NCBI RefSeq assembly: GCF_904846055.1
Contig: NZ_CAJGYV010000001.1
Coordinates: 1,984,001 to 2,048,000 of the forward strand
Direction of reading: 5' to 3'
Source of the DNA: Psychrobacter ciconiae
Lineage (GTDB): Bacteria > Pseudomonadota > Gammaproteobacteria > Pseudomonadales > Moraxellaceae
Length of the DNA: 64,000 nt
Part shown: positions 1 through 10,012 of the stretch, piece by piece
How positions within the stretch are numbered: position 1 is the stretch's first letter
Layout of the letters: every line of letters begins with the position of its first letter
The notes under the pieces: generated by a model
The model's input: only the letters and a program-made list of their open reading frames with translations
What the model was told of the DNA's origin: nothing
Database searches by the model: none
Translations under genes and position numbers: made by a program

Positions 1-877
1 CTGCTTCATGGCTTTTTTCATGCTGACCAAGCTTATCAAGTCCGGTCAAGAACTCTGTGGTGGTATTTGCTTTTAAGGTGGCTAACGTTTCAATATCAAA
101 TGAAATCGGCGCTGACCAATAGCTGTTAAAGCTGTTATCGACGTCGGTCACCACCTTGCCTATCAGCATCACGTCCAAATCGGCAAATTGGCTATTTTGG
201 TCATTACTTAAATACTCATTGCCAATGTTGCGACCGCCAATGATGGTAATTTGCCGATCAAAGGTCATGCTTTTATTATGCATTCGCCGATTGATTCGCG
301 GCAGTCCGGTCAGATAATTGAGGGTTTGAAATTTGCGGTGCATGAGCGGGTTGATGATTCGAACCGCAATGTTCGGATGACGCGCAAAGCGTAGTAAATG
401 CTGATCAAACGCCGCGTTGTTATTAAAGTCATCCAGCAGCAGCCGGACAATAACGCCGCGCTCTGCCGCCTCCCACAAGTCCTTTAAGAGCAGTTGACCG
501 GATTGGTCATCGTGCCAAATGTAGTATTGAACGTCGATGTTCTTGGTTGCCATTCCGGTCAAAATACTGCGAGCGGCAAAGGCATTAGCACCGGTGACGA
601 TCGGGTGATAACCGGACAAATCAGGGTGGATAGCGCGCTGCTTACTGATGGCAGCGACAAGGTCGGTATTTTTACTTGTTGCAGTATTTTTTGTAGAAGC
701 TAAGGCGGCATTACCTTGATAAAGCGTCTCAACTCGCGCTGATAAAGCTTTACTTTTAGGCAGGTGCGGCTCTTTGGGCAACACTTGACAGCCGCTGACA
801 GTTGCTCCAAGCAAGACAACCATGATAAGCGCCAAGCAGTGCCAAAGCCGATTTAAGACAGGGTAGAGCATCGACAT
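1..877 (-). CDS. Phospholipase D family lipoprotein, ClsC/YmdC-like (3' end outside window)
   Basis: Reading leftwards from an ATG at 877 (AAGG ribosome binding site about 9 bases upstream) the frame stays open to the window edge, giving the first 292 residues. The start is followed by a hydrophobic stretch and a lipobox (VSGC, Cys30), so it should be a lipidated envelope protein. A phospholipase D HKD motif is visible: His200, Lys202 and Asp207, followed by the GGRN signature typical of the ClsC/YmdC branch of cardiolipin synthases. The second HKD motif must lie beyond the left edge. The family transfers phosphatidyl groups to make cardiolipin. E. coli ClsC works with a partner encoded next to it, which cannot be seen here. 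Assignment to the PLD superfamily is firm; the exact substrate is inferred. Confidence 0.85.
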   Translation of the reverse strand, partial: MSMLYPVLNRLWHCLALIMVVLLGATVSGCQVLPKEPHLPKSKALSARVETLYQGNAALASTKNTATSKNTDLVAAISKQRAIHPDLSGYHPIVTGANAFAARSILTGMATKNIDVQYYIWHDDQSGQLLLKDLWEAAERGVIVRLLLDDFNNNAAFDQHLLRFARHPNIAVRIINPLMHRKFQTLNYLTGLPRINRRMHNKSMTFDRQITIIGGRNIGNEYLSNDQNSQFADLDVMLIGKVVTDVDNSFNSYWSAPISFDIETLATLKANTTTEFLTGLDKLGQHEKSHEA

Positions 878-1135
878 CAAAAACGTACCTTTTTTACTTG
901 GTTGACTTGGAATCGTTGAATTGGCTTACTAGTTTAGCCTTGAATTAATCTAGCGCTAATTAGTAACAGGCTAAATTAACGAGCTAAACTTGGCTGCTAT
1001 ATACGGTTGATGACAAAATGCAATGAATACCACATTTTGCCATCCTTAGATTTATTTTTAGAATTTGTGAAAATCTAACGCTTAACAATGACGTTACGTG
1101 ACGCAGCATAGAATACTGATTACTAGGCGTCAAAA

Positions 1136-2077
1136 TTACTGGGCGTCAAAATCGTCGCTGATTTCTTGTTGATTCCACTGTTCCAAAAATTTGATAAATT
1201 CTGAAAAGTCCGCCGACCCTGCTTCAACTTGATTGCTCGCCGCGCGCATAAAGCTTGCCACCATCGCCATCACGGGCGCAGGAAGCTTGGCTTGTTGCTG
1301 CAAATCGCTGGCAATGCCGCAGTCTTTTGCCATCAAATCAAGAGTAAAGGTTTTTGGAAAGCTGCGATTGACAATGCGGTCAGGGAAAGTAACCGTTGAG
1401 GCGAAGCTTTGACCGCTTGAATGATTGATGCAGGCAAGCGCGGCTGACGGGCTGACACCGTGCGCTTTTAACACGGACAATCCTTCACCAAGTGCCCAAC
1501 TGTTTACGGCAAATAAGGTGTTGTTCACCGCTTTTACCGCAAAGCCGCCGCCGCTTTTACCCACGTGCTCGATGCGACCTGCAAAGCAATCAATAGCAGG
1601 GTAGGCGTAATCAAGCGCCGATTTTTCGCCACCTGCCATCACGGTCAGTGTGCCATTGATTGCGCCTATCGTTTGCCCTGAGACGGGTGCGTCAACAAAC
1701 TGACAGCCCAGTGTTTGCAAGTTTTGTGCCGCCATTTTTGCCGCTTCAGGGACGCCACTGGTGCAATCGACCCAAACGCTGCCTTTTTTTAAGTATGGCT
1801 TGGCGCGATCAATAAGCTCTGCCGTCTCCAAACTCGTTGGCACGCACGAAAAAATCACATCGGCGCTGACGGCTGTTTCAAAATCGGCGGCGCTTGAGCC
1901 AAACTCTTTTTCATGCAGCTTAGCTTTATCAAAATTACGATTCCAAACCAAAACGCGGTCAAAGTTTCCCACCAAATGCCCTGCCATCGGAAATCCCATC
2001 GCTCCAAGCCCCAAAAAGCTGACGGTCTGGATGGTGGAGGTTGAGCGAGGAGCGGTCGCCGGTTGCAAATCAGTCAT
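1136..2077 (-). CDS. NAD(P)-dependent beta-hydroxyacid dehydrogenase (3-hydroxyisobutyrate dehydrogenase family)
   Basis: A 313-residue protein with an N-terminal Rossmann nucleotide site (GLGAMGFPMA, about residues 22-31), a substrate-loop motif (SGQTIGAINGTL, about 135-146) and the catalytic-lysine region (KAVNN). These mark the 3-hydroxyisobutyrate / tartronate semialdehyde / glyoxylate-succinate semialdehyde reductase family, which oxidises or reduces short beta-hydroxyacids in the cytosol. Length is normal for the family plus about 15 extra N-terminal residues, so a start a few codons downstream is possible. It stands alone on the minus strand, facing away from metZ. The sequence does not decide between valine catabolism (mmsB) and semialdehyde reduction (garR/glxR), so no symbol is given. 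Confidence 0.85.
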   Translation of the reverse strand: MTDLQPATAPRSTSTIQTVSFLGLGAMGFPMAGHLVGNFDRVLVWNRNFDKAKLHEKEFGSSAADFETAVSADVIFSCVPTSLETAELIDRAKPYLKKGSVWVDCTSGVPEAAKMAAQNLQTLGCQFVDAPVSGQTIGAINGTLTVMAGGEKSALDYAYPAIDCFAGRIEHVGKSGGGFAVKAVNNTLFAVNSWALGEGLSVLKAHGVSPSAALACINHSSGQSFASTVTFPDRIVNRSFPKTFTLDLMAKDCGIASDLQQQAKLPAPVMAMVASFMRAASNQVEAGSADFSEFIKFLEQWNQQEISDDFDAQ

Positions 2078-2466
2078 GGTTCATCCTTAATCTTAATAGC
2101 CACATAAATAACAGTTAGCGAAAAGCTATTATCAAAAACTGTCCTTAACTATCTTTATCTATCTTTCTTTAATGGTCTTTCTTAAAAAATAGTTACAAAA
2201 GCAATCGCGCTTAGCTTAGCAGGAGTCAAAAGCTGTGCCTATTACAAATACGTTACTTTTCTTAGCTAAAAGCAATTAAAGACTCAAACCAGCCTAACTG
2301 CGCGCTAAGTTGACTTTAACTCGCTAGCCGTTCACGGCAAAATTTTGTACGTTTTAGCTGTCGCGGCGCAATGCCCGTGCTATGATATTAAGGATGAATC
2401 ACACCTACTTTTGTTCTTCGATTATCACCTCAAGACTTACTTTTCTCGCAATTTAGGAATTTTACT
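2078..2466. other. Intergenic region between divergent dehydrogenase and metZ
   Basis: 389 bases without a convincing gene. It must hold promoters for both flanking genes. On the plus strand an extended -10 is visible near 2378-2386. I see no S-box, T-box or SAM riboswitch upstream of metZ. Confidence 0.6.
2378..2386 (+). promoter_or_regulatory. Candidate extended -10 promoter for metZ
   Basis: TGC followed by TATGAT forms an extended -10 element about 80 bases before the metZ start. No good -35 is seen at the expected distance, which is tolerated for extended -10 promoters. Prediction by eye only. Confidence 0.35.
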
Positions 2467-3726
2467 TTGACTTCGCAATTTGATGACGCGCTCGACCCCA
2501 ATTGGCAAGATGACGCTTTGGATTTAAGCTTGGATTATGGCATGCAAACCATCGCCGTTCGTGCAGGACAGCACCGAACCGATGAGGGCGAGCATTCTGA
2601 GCCGATTTTTACCACCAGCTCTTACGTTTATCAGTCAGCAAGCGATGCTGCGGCGCATTTTGATGGCACTAAAACCGGCAACGTTTACTCGCGCCACACC
2701 AACCCAAGCGTCCGTACCTTTGAGCGCCGATTGGCTGCTCTTGAAAATGGTGAGCGCGCGGTGGCAACGGCGTCAGGCATGGGCGCAATTTTGACCATGT
2801 GCTTGGCATATTTAAAGGCAGGTGACCATTTATTGGCGGCAAATCAGCTGTTTGGCTCATCTATCGGCTTGTTTAACGGCTATATGGTCAAATTTGGCGT
2901 TGAGGTCAGTTATGTGGACTGCTTTGACAATGACGCTTGGGCGGCGGCAATTAAGCCGAACACCAAGGTCATTTATTGCGAAAGCCCAAGCAACCCTTTA
3001 GCACAAATTTGCGACATTGGTTTTTTAAGTAAGCTTTGCCGCGATAACGGCATTTTATTGGTCGTGGACAATTGCTTTGCCACGCCTGCCATTCAGCGAC
3101 CACTTGACTTGGGCGCGGACATTGTCATTCATTCAGCGACCAAATATATCGACGGTCAAGGTCGCGTTTTGGGCGGAGCGCTCGTTGGTAGCGATAAGCT
3201 TATGCAAGAGGCGTTCACTGTTGTTCGTTCAGGCGGTATCAGTTTAAGCCCCTTTAATGCTTGGGTGATGACCAAAGGACTTGAGACGCTCAAACTGCGC
3301 ATGCGCGCCCACTGTGACAATGCCAATAAAGTGGCTGAATTTTTGGTCAACCATCCAAGTGTTAGCCATGTCCATTTTTCAGGATTGCCAAGTCATCCCT
3401 CGCACAAACTTGCCGAAAAGCAAAACCATATGGACAATGCCTTCGGCGCGATTTTGGGATTTGAGGTCAAAGCTACGGATAAACTGGACGAAAAATCAGC
3501 GGCTTGGCAAGTGATTGACGCGACCAAAATGATTTCGATTACTAATAATTTAGGCGATGCCAAAACCACGATTACTCATCCGGCAACGACAACGCATTTT
3601 CGTTTAACGCCAGAGGCGCGTCTTGAGGCGGGCGTGGGCGATGGTTTGATTCGCTTGTCAGTAGGTCTTGAGGACGCCGACGACATCATCAAAGATTTGG
3701 CGCGCGGTTTAGACAGATTGCTTTGA
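2467..3726 (+). CDS. metZ: O-succinylhomoserine sulfhydrylase (Cys/Met metabolism PLP enzyme)
   Basis: A 419-residue fold-type I PLP enzyme of the Cys/Met metabolism family. The PLP Schiff-base lysine is Lys226 in the HSATKY motif, followed by DGQGR as in MetZ enzymes of Pseudomonas and relatives. It makes homocysteine directly from O-succinylhomoserine and sulfide in methionine synthesis. The start is TTG, supported by an AGGA ribosome binding site 8 bases upstream. It is monocistronic in appearance, about 75 bases ahead of ybaB. Cystathionine gamma-synthase or methionine gamma-lyase are the alternative family members; the DGQGR region and length favour MetZ. Confidence 0.88.
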   Translation: MTSQFDDALDPNWQDDALDLSLDYGMQTIAVRAGQHRTDEGEHSEPIFTTSSYVYQSASDAAAHFDGTKTGNVYSRHTNPSVRTFERRLAALENGERAVATASGMGAILTMCLAYLKAGDHLLAANQLFGSSIGLFNGYMVKFGVEVSYVDCFDNDAWAAAIKPNTKVIYCESPSNPLAQICDIGFLSKLCRDNGILLVVDNCFATPAIQRPLDLGADIVIHSATKYIDGQGRVLGGALVGSDKLMQEAFTVVRSGGISLSPFNAWVMTKGLETLKLRMRAHCDNANKVAEFLVNHPSVSHVHFSGLPSHPSHKLAEKQNHMDNAFGAILGFEVKATDKLDEKSAAWQVIDATKMISITNNLGDAKTTITHPATTTHFRLTPEARLEAGVGDGLIRLSVGLEDADDIIKDLARGLDRLL

Positions 3727-3801
3727 GCGCGTTATAATTGAGCGTTTTTGGTTGATTTATATTCCTTAGTTATCAAAATTAGTTATTAAAAAGAGAGTAT
3801 T

Positions 3802-4131
3802 ATGAACATTCAAGCTTTAATGCAGCAAGCCCAAGCGATGCAAAAAAAGGTCGAAACCAACGTTGAGAGCGCGAAAAAGTCGCTTGCGACCAAAGAAGTT
3901 CACGCCGAAGCCGGAAGCGGTTTGGTGAAAGTCACCATGACCGGTCGCCACGTGGTCAAGCGTATCAGTATTGACCCAAGCTTGCTTGAAGATGAGCCGG
4001 ACATGATAGAAGATTTAATTGCCGCGGCGATCAACGACGCCGTTCGCCAAGCCGATGAATTGTATGAAGAAACCATGGCAGGCGCGACCGCTGGTATGGG
4101 ATTGCCACCAGGAATGCAAGGTCTGTTTTAA
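3802..4131 (+). CDS. ybaB: YbaB/EbfC family nucleoid-associated protein
   Basis: A 109-residue protein starting with the typical [10 protein letters not shown] helix and ending in a Gly/Met/Pro-rich tail. YbaB/EbfC proteins form tweezer-shaped dimers that bind DNA. The gene sits before recR, as is usual; the dnaX gene that often precedes the pair is not present here. The start has a GAGAG-type ribosome binding site. Confidence 0.92.
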   Translation: MNIQALMQQAQAMQKKVETNVESAKKSLATKEVHAEAGSGLVKVTMTGRHVVKRISIDPSLLEDEPDMIEDLIAAAINDAVRQADELYEETMAGATAGMGLPPGMQGLF

Positions 4132-4292
4132 TTACAAAGTAGGCGTTATTGACGGTTGTTTTTAAAGTAAAAATTGGCAGTTAAGCCCAGCAATTAGGGG
4201 TTGTTATTCAAGCAATTTGACCCCATTTTTAAGGTTAATCTGTGATTTTTTTGATATTAAAAATCACTTTTTATTAAAAAAAGGATGCTAAA

Positions 4293-4886
4293 TTGCTTAC
4301 TGCCAAATTTGATCAGCTGGTCAATCAGCTGCGCGTACTTCCTGGGGTCGGTCAAAAAAGCGCCCAACGAATGGCGCTGCATTTACTGACCAAAAAGCGA
4401 CCGCAAGGCATTGCCTTAGCCCATGCTTTGGATGACGCCATGCGCGGCATCAAGGAGTGTCAGCGCTGTCATAGCTTAAGTGACGAGGAAGTTTGTCCGC
4501 TTTGCCAAGACCCAAGACGCGACGACAGCCAGCTTTGCGTCGTTGAAACGGCAGCCGATGTGATGGCAATTGAGCAAACCGCCAATTATCGCGGTCGCTA
4601 TTTTGTGCTTGGCGGTCACTTATCGCCGATTGATGGCATCAGCGCTGACGATTTAAACATCGACCAACTGGTGCGCTATGTCACCCAATCGCCAATTGAT
4701 GAGCTGATTTTGGCGACGGGGACGACCGTTGAAGGTCAAACGACCGCGCATTTTATCAGCGAAGCAGTAGGTCGTCATGTCAAAAAGGTCACAAGACTTG
4801 CCCAAGGCGTGCCGATGGGCGGCGAGCTTGAATATCTTGACAGCATGACGCTCGGTCAGGCGCTGCAAAATCGTTCCTTTTTATAG
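4293..4886 (+). CDS. recR: Recombination mediator RecR
   Basis: A 197-residue protein of normal RecR length. It shows the N-terminal helix-hairpin-helix ([13 protein letters not shown], about 18-30), a four-cysteine zinc finger (CQRC ... CPLC, about 55-70) and a TOPRIM domain starting at LCVVE. RecR works with RecF and RecO to load RecA onto SSB-coated gapped DNA. The start is TTG with an AAGGA ribosome binding site. It follows ybaB by about 160 bases. Confidence 0.95.
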   Translation: MLTAKFDQLVNQLRVLPGVGQKSAQRMALHLLTKKRPQGIALAHALDDAMRGIKECQRCHSLSDEEVCPLCQDPRRDDSQLCVVETAADVMAIEQTANYRGRYFVLGGHLSPIDGISADDLNIDQLVRYVTQSPIDELILATGTTVEGQTTAHFISEAVGRHVKKVTRLAQGVPMGGELEYLDSMTLGQALQNRSFL

Positions 4887-4957
4887 TTTCAATTATAGTT
4901 TCAAGTTTACCGCTCAAACTTATTTTTTAATCTTTCCGACAATTCAGGACACCTCTT

Positions 4958-6283
4958 GTGACCGATGATTTAGCCAATACTACCCCTCAAAGCAATGCGC
5001 CATTGTCAAATTTGCAAACTTTAGAGCAAAAGACTTTAGAGCAAAAATCAGATACCAAGGTTTTAGCCGAGCTGGATATCGATGCGCTGCTTGATATCGC
5101 CGACGATATGCCGGTCGTTTGGATTCGTGAGCAGTATCAGTTGGCGGAGGTGGTTGAGGACTTGGCAACGTGCGGTCGCGTGGCGCTTGATACTGAATTT
5201 ATCAAGCGTGATACCTATTATCCGAGGCTTGCACTGGTTCAGTTAAACACAGGCAACGCTATTTATTTACTCGATGCGCCAAAGCTGCGCCTTGCTGATT
5301 TTTGGCAAGCGGTTAGCGAAGTTGATGTTGCGATTTGGCATGCTTGCGGCGAGGATTTGGGTATTTTTTATCTGTTGTCTGGCTGCCCGCCACTGACCAA
5401 TATTTTTGACACCCAAATGGCACTGGCATATTTAACGGGGCAGCTGCAAATGGGCTATCAGCAAGCGCTTGCCGATGTTTTGGATATGCATATTGATAAA
5501 GAGCACAGTCAGTCTGATTGGCTGGTGCGCCCCTTGACTGAGGAGCAAGAGGACTACGCGATTGATGATGTCCGCTATTTGCCGGCGCTATATTTGGTGG
5601 TCGAGCAACAGCTAAAATCACGCGGACTTTATGATTATGTTTGGCAAGATTGTCAGCTTTATGCCGCCGAGCTTTATGAGATTCAGCATATTGAGGACGA
5701 GGATATTTATTTGGGGCTTGCGGATTATCGTTATACCAAAGAGCAGCTTGCGATTTTACAAGCCGTCAGCGCTTGGCGGGAGGCGCTGGCACGGGCGACC
5801 AATCAACCGCGAACCTTTGTGATTAAAAAACAAGCCGTTCGCGAGATTATCACCGAGCAGCCAAGCAATTTGCGTGAGCTTGCTCATAAAACGACGATGC
5901 ACCGGAGTATGATTCGCTTATATGGCGAAGAGTTATTAACGGTGATTAAAAATGCCAAAAAAACAGCATTGGCTGACCAGCCGGCTTTAATCGTTGCGCC
6001 GTATCGTTCAAAAGACAAAGCGCTTGATAATGCCGTTCAAGAGGTGATTAAGGCGCAGTCTGACGCGTTAAATATTTCCAGAAATGTTCTGATGCGCAAA
6101 AAATGGCTCAATGAGCTTTATGAATTTGTTGCCCTTGAGAAATCTGACGATGAATTTCCCGAAGCGCTGATGGGTTGGCGCTATGATTGGGTTAAAGCCG
6201 AGCTATTACCCGTCATTGAAAACCATAAATTACCCCTGCAAGCAGGAATGGGGATTTTATCCAATCAAATTTCTAGTGTTTAA
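4958..6283 (+). CDS. rnd: Ribonuclease D
   Basis: A 441-residue protein with a DEDDy exonuclease domain: Asp78 and Glu80 in the DTEF motif, an aspartate in NIFDTQMA, and the YAIDDVRYL motif that supplies the last tyrosine and aspartate. An HRDC region follows. RNase D trims tRNA 3' ends and other stable RNAs. The start is GTG. The first 50 or so residues are low-complexity and look like an extension relative to E. coli Rnd. The gene ends 11 bases inside the convergent hydrolase gene. Confidence 0.9.
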   Translation: MTDDLANTTPQSNAPLSNLQTLEQKTLEQKSDTKVLAELDIDALLDIADDMPVVWIREQYQLAEVVEDLATCGRVALDTEFIKRDTYYPRLALVQLNTGNAIYLLDAPKLRLADFWQAVSEVDVAIWHACGEDLGIFYLLSGCPPLTNIFDTQMALAYLTGQLQMGYQQALADVLDMHIDKEHSQSDWLVRPLTEEQEDYAIDDVRYLPALYLVVEQQLKSRGLYDYVWQDCQLYAAELYEIQHIEDEDIYLGLADYRYTKEQLAILQAVSAWREALARATNQPRTFVIKKQAVREIITEQPSNLRELAHKTTMHRSMIRLYGEELLTVIKNAKKTALADQPALIVAPYRSKDKALDNAVQEVIKAQSDALNISRNVLMRKKWLNELYEFVALEKSDDEFPEALMGWRYDWVKAELLPVIENHKLPLQAGMGILSNQISSV

Positions 6284-6941
6284 AATGACCATGTTGTAAA
6301 AAATATGCCGTTTGCATGGCAACCGTTTTATCAATCAGCATTCCGGTATGCGATACTGGCAAAATTAAATGGTCGGCAGCGCCCTCAAGGCGAGTTTCAA
6401 ACAAATAAACCGTACCATCATGGCTATATTGTTCAGGAGGCAGGCTTTCAGCGCTTTGCTTTTTTTGATGATAATTTAAAACCAGCTGTCCCAAACCGCG
6501 CGGTTTATTTCCTGCAATAATGCCTAAGCACAACTTTTCACTATCAAAAGGCGCAATCGTGCCATCAAGGGCATCCAAATACGACTTGCCAACGAGCTTT
6601 GGCACAAGCCGCCAAGCGTAATCGGCGCAAACACTGCCCAAATGCGGCGAACCAAGCGTTACCGCACGATTAATCTCCCACTGCGGAAACCGTGCCGCAA
6701 AATCACGAATAATCAGACCGCCTAAGCTGTGACCAACCAAGTCAATCGCTTGACTGGGATCATGATGGGTTTTTAGCCAGTCATGAAGCTTTAAACTGTG
6801 AGTGGTAATGTTATTTTTAAGGCTTTGGTAGCCAAACTGATGGGTGTAAAAACCTTGCTGATTTAGCCGTCTGGCAAGTGGCGTCATCACCCAAGCGTTT
6901 TGATGCAACCCATGAATTAAAATAACGCGATTGTTGCTCAT
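6273..6941 (-). CDS. Alpha/beta hydrolase (lipase-like)
   Basis: A compact 222-residue alpha/beta hydrolase. The oxyanion strand is ILIHGLHQN near the N-terminus and the nucleophile elbow is GHSLGG with Ser72. A DGTV segment and a C-terminal HTGM histidine complete a plausible triad. There is no signal peptide, so it is probably cytosolic. It resembles the short PGAP1/triacylglycerol-lipase-like hydrolases that precede or follow housekeeping genes in Moraxellaceae; the substrate is unknown. It overlaps the 3' end of rnd by 11 bases on the opposite strand. Confidence 0.8.
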   Translation of the reverse strand: MSNNRVILIHGLHQNAWVMTPLARRLNQQGFYTHQFGYQSLKNNITTHSLKLHDWLKTHHDPSQAIDLVGHSLGGLIIRDFAARFPQWEINRAVTLGSPHLGSVCADYAWRLVPKLVGKSYLDALDGTIAPFDSEKLCLGIIAGNKPRGLGQLVLNYHQKKQSAESLPPEQYSHDGTVYLFETRLEGAADHLILPVSHTGMLIDKTVAMQTAYFLQHGHFKH

Positions 6942-6993
6942 AAATGTCCTTGTTCAAACAGTCTTTTTATTTATCATAGCAAAATTTTTACTA

Positions 6994-7031
6994 AAAAATA
7001 AAAAACCTTCAAGCCATGACTGACTTGAAGG
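6994..7031 (-). terminator. Rho-independent terminator after gcvP
   Basis: On the minus strand CCTTCAAG (7031-7024) pairs with CTTGAAGG (7013-7006), followed by a run of T. It lies just after the gcvP stop and closes the gcv operon. Confidence 0.8.
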
Positions 7032-7060
7032 CGATATAGTTTGCAGCTAACGATTATTGC

Positions 7061-9958
7061 TTACATATAGTTTTCGATGCCAGGGCATGAACACATCAGG
7101 TTTTTATCGCCGTAAGCATCATCAACGCGGGCAACGGTCGGCCAGAACTTATGCGCGCGAACGTAAGGCAGTGGGAAGGCGGCTTCGTCGCGGCTGTACG
7201 GATGCGACCAGTCCTCAGCGGTAATCATTGAGGCAGTGTGCGGCGCATTTACCAATGGGTTGTCTTCACGTGACCAGCCGTTTTCGCCTGATTTTACTTT
7301 CATCGCTTCAGCTTTGATGGCTTTTAGCGCATCGATGAAGCGGTCAAGCTCTTCTTTCGATTCAGACTCGGTAGGCTCAATCATCAGCGTTCCTGCAACA
7401 GGGAAACTCATGGTTGGCGCGTGGAAACCATAATCCATTAAGCGCTTGGCAATGTCGCTTTCACTGATGCCCGTATCGTCTTTTAGTGGGCGAATATCAA
7501 TGATACATTCGTGAGCGACTTTGCCATTTTTGCCGGTATAGAGGACAGGGTAGTCGTCTTTTAATTGATGGGCGATATAGTTGGCGTTCAATAGCGCAAC
7601 TTCAGTCGCTTCAAGTAAGCCATCGCGACCCATCATGGCGATATACATCCATGAAATTGGCAAGATGCTTGCTGAACCATAAGGTGCGGCAGACACGGCT
7701 GAGCAGTCTTTTGGTGCGTTAAATACCGGTGAGATAACGTGGCTTGATTTAAACGGTGCTAAATGCGACTTCATGCCGATAGGTCCCATGCCAGGACCGC
7801 CGCCGCCGTGCGGGATACAAAAGGTTTTGTGAAGGTTCATGTGCAACACGTCTGCGCCAACTTCTGCAGGCTGCATGATGGCAACCTGAGCGTTCATGTT
7901 CGCGCCATCCATGTACACCTGACCGCCGTGACTGTGGATAAGGTCGCAAATTTTGCGAATACCTTCTTCAAAGACGCCATGCGTCGATGGGTAGGTAATC
8001 ATAAGCGCGCCTAAGTTCTTGCTGTGCTGCTCGCATTTGGCGGTCAAATCGTCGATATCAACGTTACCGTTGTCATCGGTATTCACCACGACCACTTGCA
8101 TTCCCATCATCATGGCGGTGGCAGGGTTGGTACCGTGGGCAGATTTTGGAATCAAGCAAATGTTGCGGTCATTTTCGCCCAAAGACTCATGGTAACGGCG
8201 GATGGCAAGCAGTCCTGCGTACTCTCCTGACGCGCCTGAGTTTGGCTGCATAGAGATGTCATCAAAGCCGGTAATGGCTTTTAATTGATCCTGCAAGCTG
8301 TCAATCATCTCAATGTAGCCGGTGACTTGGTCGCGTGGTGCAAACGGATGCACGTTGGCAAATTCAGGCCAAGTAATCGGCAGCATTTCGCTGGTAGCAT
8401 TCAGCTTCATCGTACAGCTGCCAAGCGGAATCATACTGCGGTTCATCGCCAAGTCTTTGTCTTCAAGCGACTTTAAGTAGCGCAGCATTTCATGCTCGGT
8501 GTGGTGCGAATTAAAGACCGGATGGGTCAAAATGTCATCTGTCCGCAAGTGATCGCTGCTGAGTGACACGCGAGCCTCAGTTGGCAAATCATGAGCTTTG
8601 TTGACAAACAACTGCGTCAAGACATTAAAGTCAGCAGCGTCACTGGTTTCGCTAAAGGCAACGCTGATTTTGGTATCACCCACGCGCCATAAGTTGTAGC
8701 CTACGTTGTCTGCATTTTCAAAGATTTGCGTAGCCAGCTGCTCTGAGCCGCAATCGACCAGCACAGTATCAAAAAACTGATCGTGAACGACGCGAAGTTC
8801 GCTGGCGCTTTCATTTTTGATAACGTCAGCAAACGCCGTTGCTATCGCATGAATTCTTGTGGCAATGCGCTTGATGCCTTCAGGGCCGTGATAAACCGCG
8901 TACATGCCGGCAAGGTTAGCAAGCAGTACTTGTGAAGTACAAATGTTAGAGTTGGCTTTTTCGCGGCGGATATGCTGCTCGCGGGTTTGCAGTGCCATTC
9001 GAAGCGCGGTGTTGCCTTGAGCGTCTTTGGATACGCCAATAATACGACCGGGTGCTGAGCGTTTGGCTTTGTCTAAAAAGGTAAAGTAAGCGGCATGCGG
9101 TCCACCAAAGCCCATCGGGATGCCAAAGCGCTGAGTACTTCCAAGTGCCACATCCGCGCCCATAGCTGCAGGGGACTTGAGCAAAACAAGGCTCATAATG
9201 TCGCTTGCAACGCTGACATAGGTTTTATTTTTCTTAACTTCAGCAATAACCTCCGTTAAATCCTGAACGTCGCCTTCTTTGCCCACATATTGAAAAAGTG
9301 CGCCAAAATAGTCACCAGATTTAGCAGTTTCAAAATCGCCAACGACCACATCCCAACCAAAGTATTTGGCGCGGGTTTGGATAACGTCAAGGGTTTGCGG
9401 ATAAACGCGCTCATCAACAAAAAAGGTATTTGACTTGCTTTTGCTCACCCGCTTGGACATTGCCATCGCTTCAGCCGCCGCGGTGGCTTCATCAAGCAGT
9501 GACGCTCCTGCAAATTCAAGACCGGTCAGGTCAATACAAACTTGCTGAAAGTTAAGTAGGGCTTCTAATCTGCCTTGAGAAATCTCAGCTTGGTATGGCG
9601 TGTAAGCAGTATACCAGCCTGGATTTTCAAGGACATTGCGCTGAATGACCGCAGGCATACGAACTGGCGCGTAGCCTTGACCGATATAGCTTTTATTTAC
9701 CGTAATGTTGTCTGCCATGGCACGAAGTTTGGCAAGGGCTGCGTGTTCACTCATCGCAAGTGGCAAATCCAACTCTTTATGCAATCGCACCGGCTCTGGG
9801 ACGGTGTCATCAATAAAGCTTGCCATATCGTTATAACCAATGGCGCTGAGCATCACCGCTTGGTGCGCCTCGTCCGAGCCTAAATGACGATAAACGAACT
9901 CTTTTTCATTAAACAAACCTTTGAACGAGTCAAAGTCAGGGTTTTTTGCAGTGGTCAT
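7061..9958 (-). CDS. gcvP: Glycine dehydrogenase (decarboxylating), glycine cleavage P protein
   Basis: A 965-residue full-length single-chain P protein, with the two halves seen as separate proteins in other bacteria fused. The PLP lysine is Lys711 in the LHKTF motif, followed by the glycine-rich HGGGGPG loop. It decarboxylates glycine and passes the aminomethyl group to lipoyl-GcvH. It is the last gene of the riboswitch-controlled gcvT-gcvH-nitroreductase-gcvP operon and ends before a clear terminator. Nothing suggests damage. Confidence 0.97.
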   Translation of the reverse strand: MTTAKNPDFDSFKGLFNEKEFVYRHLGSDEAHQAVMLSAIGYNDMASFIDDTVPEPVRLHKELDLPLAMSEHAALAKLRAMADNITVNKSYIGQGYAPVRMPAVIQRNVLENPGWYTAYTPYQAEISQGRLEALLNFQQVCIDLTGLEFAGASLLDEATAAAEAMAMSKRVSKSKSNTFFVDERVYPQTLDVIQTRAKYFGWDVVVGDFETAKSGDYFGALFQYVGKEGDVQDLTEVIAEVKKNKTYVSVASDIMSLVLLKSPAAMGADVALGSTQRFGIPMGFGGPHAAYFTFLDKAKRSAPGRIIGVSKDAQGNTALRMALQTREQHIRREKANSNICTSQVLLANLAGMYAVYHGPEGIKRIATRIHAIATAFADVIKNESASELRVVHDQFFDTVLVDCGSEQLATQIFENADNVGYNLWRVGDTKISVAFSETSDAADFNVLTQLFVNKAHDLPTEARVSLSSDHLRTDDILTHPVFNSHHTEHEMLRYLKSLEDKDLAMNRSMIPLGSCTMKLNATSEMLPITWPEFANVHPFAPRDQVTGYIEMIDSLQDQLKAITGFDDISMQPNSGASGEYAGLLAIRRYHESLGENDRNICLIPKSAHGTNPATAMMMGMQVVVVNTDDNGNVDIDDLTAKCEQHSKNLGALMITYPSTHGVFEEGIRKICDLIHSHGGQVYMDGANMNAQVAIMQPAEVGADVLHMNLHKTFCIPHGGGGPGMGPIGMKSHLAPFKSSHVISPVFNAPKDCSAVSAAPYGSASILPISWMYIAMMGRDGLLEATEVALLNANYIAHQLKDDYPVLYTGKNGKVAHECIIDIRPLKDDTGISESDIAKRLMDYGFHAPTMSFPVAGTLMIEPTESESKEELDRFIDALKAIKAEAMKVKSGENGWSREDNPLVNAPHTASMITAEDWSHPYSRDEAAFPLPYVRAHKFWPTVARVDDAYGDKNLMCSCPGIENYM

Positions 9959-10012
9959 AAAAATCCTTGTAAAAATAAAACATCAACGCTCAACAGTAAG
10001 CGATAGGTTTAA

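Noticed and set aside
494..703. 69-residue plus-strand frame near the left edge
   Set aside because: Antisense to the phospholipase D lipoprotein that is open from 877 to the window edge.
2078..2466. SAM or other methionine riboswitch before metZ
   Set aside because: No conserved aptamer core was found on the plus strand of this spacer.
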